Assembly (NCBI GenBank): GCA_035582835.1
Contig: JAYKAV010003125.1
Span: 419,110 to 483,109 of the forward strand
DNA length: 64,000 nucleotides
Reading direction: 5' to 3'
Source of the DNA: Phoebastria nigripes
Lineage: Eukaryota; Chordata; Aves; Procellariiformes; Diomedeidae
Shown here: positions 24,351-36,895 of the stretch, one piece after another
How the letters are laid out: the number at the start of each line of letters is the position of its first letter
Numbering within the stretch: position 1 is the stretch's first letter
Made by a program: the position numbers and the translations under genes
Notes under the pieces: model-generated
What the model was told of the DNA's origin: nothing
What the model saw: only the letters and a program-made list of their open reading frames with translations
Database searches by the model: none

Positions 24351-27300
24351 TATCTAGGAGAATTGGGAATGTGTATGCAGTGTAGAACAGGGCCTGTCAG
24401 TTGATTTTTTTTTTTTTTTTTTTTTTTAATAGCGCTGCTTTTGTAAGAGAAACTTGAAAAATCTAGGTATACTTTTAATAATTTCCTGTATTAGCTGTGC
24501 ATTTTCTGTATAATTTATGAGATTTTAACAGAAAAGAGTATCAAGATATTTCTTTACCTGTTTTTAACTATTTTTCATAGTTCATTCCCTCTTTGGTTTT
24601 ATTCCCTTGCTTTAGACTATAGGCTAAATCTTGTTTGCCTTATTCAAATCAGGGTCCTCGTCCTGTTTCTTTTTAAGTCAATGGGAGAATTAATTTTGAT
24701 TTCAGTTTGCATGGTCTGGACAGACAAAATCAGCTCGTTTGTTTGTTAAATCTTCACAGTGTTATTATTTTTAAAGGACAGAATTCTTAGGTGGTTAAAA
24801 CTCCCATTGGCAAATGGATTTTTGTAAGGTAACAAGTTACCATGCATCAGAGGTCCACTGTAACTCTCCATGCATCCAGTCTTAGCCTGTAGTAAACACT
24901 GAGTATTTCAAGTCAGTTTACCTCTTTTTCACTGCAAACTAAGTCAACTGGAATGACTTACCATTTGCTGCAACCTGAGCATACACAAGAATAGTTACCA
25001 TGGACTGCTGGGTCTCAGTAACATGTTACTCTGAGCAAACTTGTAAGCCCTAAGACCAGGAGCTCTTGCTCATTTTATTCATTACAGAATGAAGTTCATG
25101 CAGGGAAAAGTCCATTTCCTAATATGGGGAATGTTGGTAGGTTTTGTAGGGCACTCCATGTTTAGCCAAAAATCTCATTCACACCAACTGCAGAGAGAGC
25201 TGCACAGGTGTAACTCTGGTGGTATTTCACAGAAATCAATTTGCTGAAGTTATTCTGGTAAAATTGAAAGCAGAATTACACCTAGTAATTGCTAAAGAGG
25301 TAATTCTTAGCTTGAACAATTGTTACACACTTGGTTGCTGCAACTGCAGCTCTGCTAATAGCAAGCAATTTCTAAAGCAGAGGAATTTAACTGTCTGCAG
25401 GAAATTTTGAGCGCCTTGCTATAATAACGTAAGTTAAAAATATATTATTTATGTAACTGTATATTTTGGAACATGTTTTTTCAGAAAATACTATTCAATA
25501 CAAGTCAAAACGAAATCACTTTCTGTTAATAGAGGCCCGTATGAAAAGAATACAAATTCAATTTGGCTCAAATGCGAGTAAGTTTATTTCTTTGGAATTC
25601 CTCTAGATTTACACTGAGACTGGTCCTAATTGACTCAAAAGGGGTGTAAACACATGCTTAAGGTTTTGCCATGTTGGGCCCTCTGGTTCCATTGCGAGCT
25701 GTGTTCCTTCTGGAAGTTTTCAGCTTTTCATGGTTGCATATACCCACATTGCATCTGCCTGGTGTGTTTTCAGTAAAGACTGACTGTATATGAAAAACTG
25801 ACTTCTACAAATGTTGCTTTTTGATTGTTTGGCTTTTGGGTTTTTTTAAAGTTGTGAATGAATTGCCAGTGTAGGAGCCAGGTATGTATCTCATATTGTG
25901 GTGTTCTGGATCCTTTCACTCCGTGTGCCATTTTCTTCTAAGGGCAGCAATGGCTGACTGGCTAATGGAGGATGGAGCTGAATTGTATTAATTTTATATT
26001 TGTCTCAGGGGATCAGCTCTGTGAATTCCATTGCATGAGGGAAGCTAGTGTTTGCCCTGATTTGAATGTAACTTTTTAATGTTTTAAAAAATATTTTGTT
26101 TAATAATGTGGATTTGTTTTTCTTTTTCTAGCATTCTAGTAAATGTTACCTAGTGTGTTGGTTCATTTTTCCCCTCCAGGGTTGTTTATATACTACCCCA
26201 AGGTCATGCCAAAAAGTAATAGAAGTTTAAATGCCAAATGTTTATGAAACTGCTGTCTAAATACTGATTGATTGCACAGTTGAAATAAAAGTTTTCCTTA
26301 GTACGAGTGCTACTTGATAAATATTTTATTTTCAGTGTCTCTGATGAGTGGCTCAAAACAAGGAAGATACAAATACAGTGCCTCATTTTAGGCTGAGTGG
26401 CTAGGGAGATGTTGGCACTTAAAGTCATAAAAAGAGGTAGACAGTAAACTGCACATCTCATCACGGAAATTCATAGAACTTTCCCAAACATGTACTCATA
26501 TATCATCTATGTACCTGGAATTATTTCCCACCTAAAAACTCTCTCTGTGTCCCACTAATGCCAAACACCTATGCAAGATCTCTGTTTTGGTTTATTTTCA
26601 TTGGGTGTGGAAGATGTGGTTCTCGGCACAGTTGTTCTCAAAAGTCTGGAAAGCTGCTGACAAGCTGCGCTACTGAGTTTTCCCAGCATTTTTATACCTG
26701 CTAACTGTTGAACCTGGTATTTCAACATATGACAAGACTATGAAAATGCAGTTGCTGTTGGTCAAAAGGCAAACTGCTATTTTTACAAAGGACTACATTC
26801 TAGATGAAAGTCAGTCAAGTTAAATTAGCAAGGAACTTATGTTCTATAGGGATTAAAAGGTTTCTATTGCTAGCAGGTTGATTACTGATTGCCACTTGAA
26901 AGCAACTGAAAAATTGGCCAGGTGGTTTAGAGAGTTAGGTACAGAGTTGGATTTAGAGTAGTAGTGCCCATGCAAATCTTACGCTACTGGAAATGAAACC
27001 ACAGTAATTGCTGCTGTTATTTACAGGGTCTCTAGGGAGAATAAAACCAAAACAGCAATGGAATCTGAACTCTCGCAATACTTAGGTAGGTTTGACTTTG
27101 GTTTTTCATCTATATTGTTCCCTAAAAGACTGGAACTCTTCACTGGCACTGAATATACTTAATGGGAAAGAAAAGATATTTCACAGGTATTTCAAAGCTT
27201 TGAAATCACAGTATTGGGAATTGAAGATTTGAAAGAAATGTTCGCTAACTTTCTTCTGTGTCCAGGAAATGACTGCTTCTGAATACATATATTTTTACTT

Positions 27301-27732
27301 CTTATTTTGACCCTCTCTGAGGCATGCGCCCTGTCNCTTACAGACGCCCCTAAGAGAGCGGGTGCTCTGTGCGCCCCTAGGAGACAGAGAGCCTTTCTGC
27401 TCTAGCAGCATCTTGTGCTGTTGAGTCGGGCTGCCTGGATTCTACAGTAGAATCATGATGTCTTTCTTTCCTTTTGAATTTTCAGAAGACAAAGGCAATC
27501 AGAAAAGCCTCATCATGCTTCTTTATGAATCACAGCTGTTCTTACCTGCAGAGTCTGCTTATAGAACAGTTCTGCCTAGTTGGGTAGCTTATATGACATT
27601 TATCCCTGGGAGTATTAGAGCACCAGCTGTGGTGACTATTTATAAAACAAACTCTAATCCGAAATTCTTTATTCCTTATGTTCAAATATAGGAACACTGA
27701 AATATTGTTATTCAGAGGTAATTGAGAAAATT
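24351..27732. other. Intergenic sequence, PRTG-PYGO1, first part
   Basis: AT-rich sequence with no recognised gene. It holds a 23-base T run (24405-24427), a possible ancient palindromic-repeat half (about 25624-25682, ending GTTGGGCCC), and AATAAA at 26284. The small open frames have no recognisable protein features. Confidence 0.6.
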
Positions 27733-28036
27733 AGAATCATAGAATAGAATCATAGAATCATTAAGGTTGGAAAAGACCTCTAAGATCATCAAGTCCAACC
27801 GTCAACCCAACACCACCATGCCCACTAAACCATGTCTCTAAGCACCTCATCTACATGTCTTTTACGTACTTCCAGGGATGGTGACTCAACCACTTCCCTG
27901 GGCAGCCTGTTCCAATGTTTAACCACTCTTTCAGTAAAGAAATGTTTCCTAATGTCCAACCTAAACCTCCCCTGGTGCAACTTGAGGCCGTTTCCTCTCA
28001 TCCTATCAAGTTCCTCTGGTCCTATTAGACCAATGC
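27733..28036 (-). mobile_element. CR1 LINE fragment, 3' end, 5'-truncated
   Basis: On the + strand the sequence begins with AATCATAGAAT repeats, the complement of the ATTCTATG tail that closes CR1 elements. AAGGTTGGAAAAGACCTCTAAG, TCATCAAGTCCAACC and CTTCCCTGGGCAGCCTGTTC follow, the antisense of the CR1 3' region. The element therefore lies on the - strand with its 3' end at about 27733 and is truncated near 28036. The motifs are well preserved, suggesting a moderately young copy. Confidence 0.93.
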
Positions 28037-31000
28037 TGAAAAAATAATGAAGTATTTTTACAGAGTATTTGTAAAAAATGAATAAATCTTAAATATAGTA
28101 AACAAACTAAATTTTAGAAGATAACAAAGAATTTTGAATAGCCAGGGAGCAGTCAGTCTTGGGCTCTCCAGTGTTACGAAAGCTCTACCAGTGTAGTCCA
28201 CCAGAGATGCTGTTCTTTCTCTAGGCGAGAACAGGAACCAACTGCAGTTCCTGATTGTGTTACTGCTGGTTAGTACAGGTGCATTTTACAGTCCAGAATC
28301 CTCATTCTCAATAGCAATAAATAAATACTAAAGCCCCATCTTTCAAGGAGTTGTTANTGCAAAGGAAAGCTTTAAAACAGCCCTGGTTTCATTCACCTGA
28401 TGCTGTGCTACCTGCCTGCAGTCTACCACCAACCTGAATGTCTGAGCTTCAGACAGGTGAGCTCTGTGGGCCTCTTACATTGAATGGTCACATTAATTGA
28501 CATGACAACATTGCTGTTTCTTTGTTTAGTTTATCAGTGACATCAGTCTACAGTCTTTGCTTACCTGTTTTTTGGATAAAAGGACCAATACCTTGGAATA
28601 CGAAGGCCAACTTTCTGCCATGCTTTGCAGGTTGCTCAGCCCCCAGCAAGCAGGAAAGCAGGGAGTAGGGAGGGAAAGGACTCTACCTGCAGTTGTGGCA
28701 ACACATCAGGATTGCGGTATGTGAAACATCCCTTGCACTAGAACAGGTGAGCAGCAGTTCTTCATGGGTTAATTCCTCTCCCTGTCCTCATCCTTTCACT
28801 CAGCAGGTAAAATCGGCATCTCTATTAAGAAGCAGAGTCTGTGCCTGTATTTGGCTGCTAATACTGTGCAGAGCACCACGCGTTAATGGAACTGGCTGCC
28901 CCAAGGTCTAAACTGGGTACGTGTATCTCGAAAACCAGCCTAAGTTCTCCACCAAACCTGGAGCTCTGGTGACTGCAGATTTGGAATCTCCTTTGTACCT
29001 AAAGCCAGACTTTGCATTTTGTTATATATGAAAAAAGACATCTGCTTTCCTTTCATTTCTTCCTGAAGTTATTTCTCTGAACATTTATAAGTAAACCCAG
29101 TTGGGTTTTCTGTTTGGGGATGCATAATCATTTGTTATCAGTAGGATTAACCTATGCCGTATCTTATTTCTAATCCATGTTGGCACTGTGCACCCAGTGT
29201 GTCTCCCCTTTTTCCTTCATCTGCAATTGTGGTCTCAGGATTGGTGCTGGACAGTAGAGCATATCCTCTGTCAGAAGAGAGAAGCTGTAGGTGCTAATGC
29301 TTTTGCTGTCCCTGTTGCAGTGTCCTACTCTTNCTATAATTAATGTATTAAGACTTGGCTTCACCTTTTCCTCCCCACACAGTGAAGGGGATGGGATTTG
29401 AACCCTCCTCTCTGCACATACCTGCATGCTAGAGCCCCAGGTAAAGAAGCTCAGATTTGACAAAGAGATACCCTATTGTTTCTACCTGAAAGTGGAGTGT
29501 AAGCTTTATTTAAATCCCATAATTTAAATCCTATTTACACAGGAATGCACCATTAAGACATACAGAAAATGCAAATAATTCAGAACCTAGCTGTACCTCA
29601 CTGAAAGATATACCACGCATGGATATCCCTAGTCCACAGGATCTCCCTTGGCTGGNAATAAGAGGTCTGGGGGCTGGCAAACATTTGGGTGCCAGCTGCC
29701 CTCTGAGAGACTTCTGCCCTTACTGTCAGGCGAGAATCCCCGTTTGGCCTGCAAGAACCAACTGTGATGGTTTTCCGGCAGTGCTGCAAAGTGGTTCCAG
29801 TTCCTCAGGCTTTCTCTGGAGAGATGGCTAAAGCATTACTGGAAGATGACCAAAATTCCAGGTGGGTCCAGGGGATGCTAGATACTGTAATTATCTGCAG
29901 TTCTGAAGGATGAAAGTGAATTTCTGTGGGTGACTGAAGATGTTTCCTATTATACTGCTCCATGGGAAGTTTTAAATGAGTGCCCAAAACACTGGATTCT
30001 GGAAATAGACTGGGGACTCCCCAGAGGTCATGTTAATAGAATGGTTTTGAATTTCCTTTTATCTGCATGGCAATACACTGGGAAAAAAAGATTTTCATGA
30101 GTAAAGCAGCAGATTTCTGGCTAGGCTGCCAGGCAGTTGCACCACATAAAAGCAGGAGAAGTGTTGCTCACACTACAGCTCACTACAGCCTTTAACAATT
30201 TGCACTTTGGTGTGCTGGTCTCAGAAATTAACCCCTCTGGTTTGCAGAAAGCCATCACCAGGGGATGAGTGGCAGAGCTTAATATATGCTGCCTCCTCAC
30301 TTTTTGCAGTTTACAGTCATACTAGGTTAAAACAATCCCACTGAACTACTTGCTCATAGCCTTCCCTATATTAGGTCATGCAACTGAAGTTGGAAGTAAG
30401 ATAGTTTACAGCACAGACTGTAAAATAAATATACAATTAATTTCCATTAAAAATTGTATCATTCATGTTAGCAACCGTCATGCTTTGGAACAGATCCTGA
30501 ATATTTAAAAGTCAGTAACAGCTTGCTCAGTCTCTACCAAATAAAACAATCTGGCTTTACTTTACACAAAACCCACAGTCAAGGCAGAATGAATCCCTTG
30601 AGATCAAGATTTCCAACTTCAAAGGATAAGTTAACTCCAAGCTTGAGTTCTAAGTATTTCAATTAAAATTCTTCTGCAAAATCAAAAGCAAGACAACCTC
30701 TAGTTCATAATAGGAAAGAATTCTGATACTGGCTTGTACAACACTTCACAGAAAAATGACTATATTAAAGAGGAAGGCACCCTCTTATTTTTTATATACT
30801 GCATCTCTAGCTTTGTGATGTACATACGGTAAGATAAAATCAGTGAAGAAGGTCTGCATAAGAAGCCATTGTAGCACAGCCTAGAATCACAAATACCCAA
30901 GAGTCCCCTTCTGCCATTGTAAAGGCTCAGAGATTTACGTGAGCCTGGACTACCTCCGTGATTAGCTTTTGAGCACTGGCTAGAGATGGGATAAGCACCC

Positions 31001-32034
31001 TGGCACCCAGCAGAGTGTGCTGGCCTGTATCGTATCCTATGATTTAGAAGTCTCAGCCTGAGTGGCGAGGTTGCCATTTGTAGTTGGGTTGACTGGAAAC
31101 AGCCTTTTAACAGGAGCACTCCACAATTTGGTTTAGTGTTCAACAGGGTTTTAAGGGTTTGTGATGATGTTTATCTTCTGTAGCTCAGCTGGGCCAAAAC
31201 TTATAGCCCAGCCCTGCAGTTGCAGATAACTAAATGACGGGATTCCCATAGGAACAAATGTATAGCACCCTAAAACGTCTGTCTGTAAATTTCAGATTTT
31301 GAATCATACCCACTAGGCATAATACATGTCAAGCAATTTAATCCAGTTTGGTGTTTGCTGACAGATAGTGCATACATTTTAAATAATTAGTTCCACGTTC
31401 TTTTCTTGAAATCCTGGATTTCATGTGAATTTTAGCCTGGGGATTAGGGAAGCTGCTCAGATGTAATGGGTGAGTGCAGCATCTATGTAACTAGGTCACT
31501 GTGTACTTAGGCATATTTAGTTATCTGTTCTTGTGTTCTTCCCTACTTTTGTTGCACAATAAACAAAAGAGCTAACTAAATTTGATTCATAATCTCCTCT
31601 TAAAGGATGGCAGAATTCTGAGATTTCATAGTGGCCTTTTTACTGCATTTTCTAACAATGGTATGTTTGTGATACCTTCTCGGTTTGTTTTTTTTTTTTT
31701 TTTTTTTCCCTGCTTTAGCTGCATTTTCCTTTCATAGTCTACAAACCCCCCAAATTCAGACGCTAGTTCATTCCTGCTTCCCAGCAGATCTCCTATTACT
31801 CAGACATAGCTACTTGTTTGAAATAGAGGTTTTGTTACTGCATTCCAGTAAATATTTTCCTTAAAAATTACGACTAAGCTATAGTTGCCAAAAAAAAAAA
31901 AAAGCCATAGCACATACTGTCACGTAGCAGTCCCCCTCGATTGTCTACTAACTACATTTCCTTGTTACTTGCAAATTGTGGAAATGCTTGGTAATTACTG
32001 CAAATACGTGAGGTCTTACTGTAAGAAGGTCTGT
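28037..32034. other. Intergenic sequence, PRTG-PYGO1, middle part
   Basis: No gene, RNA gene or confident repeat is recognised. There is a T run at about 31688-31707 and an A run near 31890. Overlapping open frames on both strands at about 29170-29990 and 30760-31143 show no domain signs. Confidence 0.6.
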
Positions 32035-32039
32035 AACAT

Positions 32040-32274
32040 TATGGTGGGTTAACCTTGGCTGGCTGCAAGCTGCTCTCTCACTCTTCCTCCTCAACAGAAT
32101 GGGGAGAAAATAAAATGGGTCAAGATAAAGACAGGGAGATGGCTTACCAATTACCATCACAGGCAAAACAGACTTGACTTGGGGAAGATTAATGTATTGC
32201 TCCTGGTCTGTACTCACAGAGGCCACCTCTGCAGCCCCGCTGCTACCAAAACCATGCCACCTACACCCAATACA
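32040..32274. mobile_element. Solo LTR remnant of an avian endogenous retrovirus, internally deleted
   Basis: It starts TATGGTGGGTTAACCTTGGC and ends CAATACA. In between are GAGAAAATAAAATGG, AAGATAAAGACAGGGAGA, TTACCAATTACCATCACAGG and GCAAAACAGACTTGACTTGG, then CACAGAGGCCACCTCTGCAG and GCTACCAAAACCATGCCAC. I recognise these as the two ends of a long avian ERV LTR whose middle has been lost. AACAT at 32035-32039 and at 32275-32279 is a perfect 5-bp target-site duplication. No internal retroviral genes are present. Confidence 0.88.
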
Positions 32275-32279
32275 AACAT

Positions 32280-35200
32280 TAATGATATTTTTGTACTAAG
32301 ATTTTGGTCCTGTTTGCNGTTCAATATAGAGCTGGCTTCTGAGTATCCTGCTCTTAATTTCAAAGAAACATAATTGTAGTTGAAAAACTCAACTACTGAT
32401 CTGGGTGGATGGAAGGGCAAGTGATATAATTTAACTGAGGTGGCTGTAAAATTAATTGTTCCTCTTGACAGACATGTTCTTACTAAAATCTGTCCCCATT
32501 CTTGACTATCCATGTCCTTCCTAGAGAGATCAGATGTACCCCATAAGCCCCAATACAGAGTCCTCAAAGAGAAACTAGTACAGTAACATCAAAAACATCT
32601 GGCCTCTAAATCTGACTTGGAGTTTTGTAACCATGTGAGCATCAGTATTTTGTCTCACTATCTAATTTTGTCTCACTATCTAATACATGTTGGTTTTAAT
32701 TGAAGACAGTGAATCACAAATGCATGGATTAAATCTATTCCTTCGTTTGCTCTTTGGCTATAGCAATGAAGTACTGATGCTCTTCCTTAGTGCAGAAAGC
32801 TGTTATTTACCCATCTGTAACTAGGGCTAGAGCAACTGTGGTGTGGCTAGAAGTTGCATATAGTGATACCACATAATCCAGAACAGTCTACAGGGGTACT
32901 GAGGGGAGGCCCTGCTATTCTCTCAGTGACTCTGCCTGATACTCTGAGCTGCAGTTTCCATATGTACTTAACTCTGACTGGACAAGCAGTCCTAGTGCTT
33001 GAAATTCAGGGACTTCAGTCAGCAATGTTCAATGGGTCTGATCCATCCCAGAGGCAGCGCCCTGTGAACTGCACTCTCCAAAACCATAGAAAGCACACCA
33101 TGAAACAAAACAAATGCATTTTTGTGTGTGGAAGTTTCTATAATATATAGATCTTGTCAAATGAATATGACTTGCAAAACTTTGTAAAGAAGTTGTTGTT
33201 GGTGTATAAGAGAAAAGAGGCAGCGTATCCAGGAAGTGCAAGCAGACAGATATGCATGGGTCAGGAAGCTCTCTGCCCGTCCAGGGCTCTTACTGAGGCA
33301 GAGGGCTGAGATGAGAGAATACCCACACCACTGTGCTAAGCCTGGAGAGCTTTTTCTGCAAGAGGCTCTGCTACCTCTTGAGTTAGCGTTACCACTCGTT
33401 TAGTTTTATGGCAAAGATTTCACTTTGGCAATTCTGCAATGCAAATCCCAGAATAATCTTTGCCTAAATTTAATTAATTGCTTACAAATGCACTGATGCA
33501 TAGAGCAGCCTAGGACAAGGCTTCCTCGGGTTTTTACAGCACACAAACTTTCTAACTTTGACTCTCAGCAAAGTCATTGACAGAGTCTGGATCCAAGAGC
33601 AGATTCATAACCAATTATTGCAAAGATCAGCGTGGCCTTTGCAGAAAACTAGAANGGGCTCTTGAGAGAACTGAGTAAGTGCAGGAATTAAATGCTTGCC
33701 TCTCTTTTCATCAAATTATGATAAACAGGACACTGTAAAGGATTAAAGATGATAAACCAGAAAGCGCAAGAAATTGCATTTCTTTCATTTCCCCACAGAG
33801 TGTCCCCATTTCATTGCTCAACAGGCGACAACTTCTTTGAGTAGGTAGTAGTCCATTTTGCAGAAGAGCCCACAAAGGTTTGTTAAACNCGTATTTGTCC
33901 CTTTTTAAAATTTATTATATTGATAATGTTAACATGAAAGTTCCCTTTTACTTATCCTAGAGGTAAAGGGGAAAGAAATCTTATGTTCCTTGGTGACTTG
34001 AAGATCAAATGAGGGGTTTTTAATGCATATATATACACACACACTGGATTTCTTGTCAAAACTTTTGTACTTTGGTATATAAATAAATACAATAATGCAA
34101 TGTAAGTTCCTAGATAATCAATGTCTGTCTTCATATTTTAAATGTTTAGGTACTTATTAATTTTTACATATCGGCTATAAAATTTTATAGTTTAAAACTG
34201 TTGGTAAGTTGTAGGTTTTATCTTTATAAGTCATATGTGGTGTTGGCCAGAGTATCTGAGTGCATTGAAGTTTTTTTTCCTGAAATACTTGAGCATGGCT
34301 ATATTTTAACTTCTGTGGAAAAGGTAAGTGTGCACTCAAAAAAAGAAATCAATTAGTCTCGCTGAATTTCAGAACTGTCTAAGAGCTTGCTTTCAACTTT
34401 AAAAATTTTGTTCCAGTATAGATATGACACTAGAGTGCCCTTTGTACACATTTCTGAGACATTTTTTTATCAGTCCACTAATAACTTGTCTTGCAAAGCT
34501 TAGAAAAATGTGTTTCATCAGCCAGTGATGTGCTATGTGATTAGACAAAGGCATGATCATTCTCAGGCTTCTCAGGCTTTTTACTTGATTTCAAGATATA
34601 TCACGCATCATATGGAAGAAAACTAATGCAATGGACTACAGAAAAAATCTTACGTTCTTTCATGGACTAACTCATAAAGCAATCTGTTTGCATTTTTTTC
34701 CCACAAACAGTTTTGTATTCATTTCAGATTAAAGTTGTAACATGAACAGACAATTAATTAGATTTTGTTTTGTACTTTATATTATGTGGATGAATGGTTA
34801 ATGCAGAAGTTTAGACAGCCTTAATTTTTGTTGATTAAAAGCAGAAATGAAACAGACGTGGGCCCATGAGACCTGGTTTACATCACTATAACAGATGTAG
34901 CATTCACCAGTAGGCGAGCAATTTGCACAAAAATAGCTTCAATGACTTGTGCTCAAACTGTTTCAGTTACAGTTACAATCCCCGAGATTGGCAGAGAGAG
35001 GCTCTGCATCTGATAGACCCAGAAGGGACCTGGTTAACACGTTTTTCCAGAGCAGTACCAGCTACATAACCAGCTAGACTAAAAAGGCATAAAAAGCACA
35101 TCTCTGTGTAACTTATAAACATGCGCATTTAGTTTTACTACCCTGAAAAAGGGCGATGCGGAGGAGGAGAACAAATGAGTCTGGAGGAAGAGGTGTAACT

Positions 35201-36534
35201 CTAGCGTAACAACAAAAACAGATTTTTAGTGTTGTCTCAGGCCTGACAGAAACTCCCTCCAGCTTTGATAAATAGTCCTATTTATCACAGTAGCATTGTG
35301 AAACATGTACAAGTTTGTAGAACTAGCACTTTAATTTGTATAACATGAAAAAGGGCCTTTTAGAAAAATGAATTATTGATTTTATTTTTTTCCCTCATAG
35401 CAGGTGGGGGCATCAAATCTACTGATGCTGGAAGACTGCTACGAGCTAAGGCTATCACAATCCAAATTTCCTTAAATGTGTCCCTTTTCTCCAGCTCAAC
35501 ACTTTCTGTCCAGGTGGGAGAAGAGAATACTGGCTGCTTGGCTTCTGTGTCCACATGCTAGAAAACCTGCACAGGTGCTGCCAGATCTTGCTGTGCATGT
35601 GCCATACCTTGACACTGCCCACGCAGGCTGGACGAGCCTGCTGGACTCCCAGGTCCATGTCCATTGCACAGGGGTCCATTTCTGTCTCGCTGTGTAGGAA
35701 ATCTTCTGTGATGAGTTGATAAATCACAGTAACTTGACAGGTTAAAGCTGTGTGTGCTTTATTTTAGAACATATATGGCTTACATGAGAGGAAAACTTTT
35801 GTATTTTTCCCTGGTACTGGAAGTGGCAGTTACACAGTTCAGCCAGCTTCCAGCTTTTTCCCTTCTGATGTCATGCTTTCTTTTTTCTTTCCTAATTTTA
35901 TTCCTCTGGGATGAAATCTTGGCCCCCAAAAAATCAAACAGAACAAATCTTTCACTTTTTTGATTTTTTAATTCCTTAAATGTCAGTAAATTTCTCCAAG
36001 GTGTTTATATTTCTTCCACTAGCACATTTGCATATGTTCATATGTTGTCAAAATGGGCTTCTATGCTACTCTCTGCTCCTGAGATATGCAGTAGATACAT
36101 GTGAAAAGATGCAGTAAAAACCCTTAAAATGTTAATGCTTTGTTTTGGATCCATGTCTCATTAATATTTCTCTCCTGATAATGTAATGCAGTATTGAACG
36201 TTCAGACGCTATGACAACGATTAGTAAAAAAACTTCTTTTACCTACTGGTAGTTTGTACAGAAAGGCTCTTTTAGTAGCCTTCTTTTTAACCTGAATTCA
36301 GAAGGAAAGGAACCTAGAAGTTACCAAAACCAGCTCTTCTATACTTATTAACATTTTTAGGCCTGATGTGTCACATGTGATTGAAGTTACTGTTACCTCA
36401 CCAAAGCCACCCTTTTCAACAGTCAGGGTGAGTTATAAAGTGTTAAATAGTATTTGTTCACAACTGAGTACTCTGGCAGGGAGCAAGACCTTTCTGTGTG
36501 GTTGGTTATTGTTAAAAAGAAGAAAATCATTTCA
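32280..36534. other. Intergenic sequence, PRTG-PYGO1, third part
   Basis: No gene recognised. It holds an exact 18-bp tandem duplication at 32648-32683. Opposed open frames at about 35360-35727 have no recognisable family. Confidence 0.6.
32648..32683. repeat. 18-bp exact tandem duplication
   Basis: TTTTGTCTCACTATCTAA occurs twice back to back (32648-32665 and 32666-32683) with no difference, suggesting recent local slippage. Confidence 0.95.
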
Positions 36535-36895
36535 GAATGACAGAAACATTACAGTTCAAAGGGACCTCGGGAAGTCTTGACTTTGAGTCCAACCTCCTGC
36601 ACAAAGCAAGGTTAACGCTGAACTTGGGCCAGGCTATTCTGGGCTTTGCCCAGTTGGGTCTTGAAAACCTCCCAGGATGGAGATTCTACAGTTTCTTTAA
36701 TTTCTTGTCCCAATGCTTGCTTAGCCTCAGAACAATTCCCTCCCCCTCCGCATCACCTCATAGCCAGTTGGAACCTAATTTCAAATTATGACCACTGAGA
36801 CTCATTTTCCTGTTACGCACTTCAGTAAAGAGCCTGTCTCTCTCTTCTTGGTAACCTCCACTTAGGTGTTGGAAGGTTGCTACTAGGTACCCCTA
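36535..36895 (-). mobile_element. Old CR1 LINE fragment
   Basis: The + strand reads AGAATGACAGAAACATTACA, then TTCAAAGGGACCTCGGGAAG, GAGTCCAACCTCCTGCACAA, CCAGGATGGAGATTCTACAG and CAGTAAAGAGCCTGTCTC. This is a clearly diverged version of the antisense CR1 3' region. Orientation is inferred from the same logic as the copy at 27733. Confidence 0.75.

Noticed and set aside
27832..28047. 71-codon frame on the + strand
   Set aside because: It is antisense CR1 sequence.
35360..35727. Opposed frames of 60-90 codons on both strands
   Set aside because: No family resemblance or splice support. It could be an old unrecognised repeat, but I cannot support a call.
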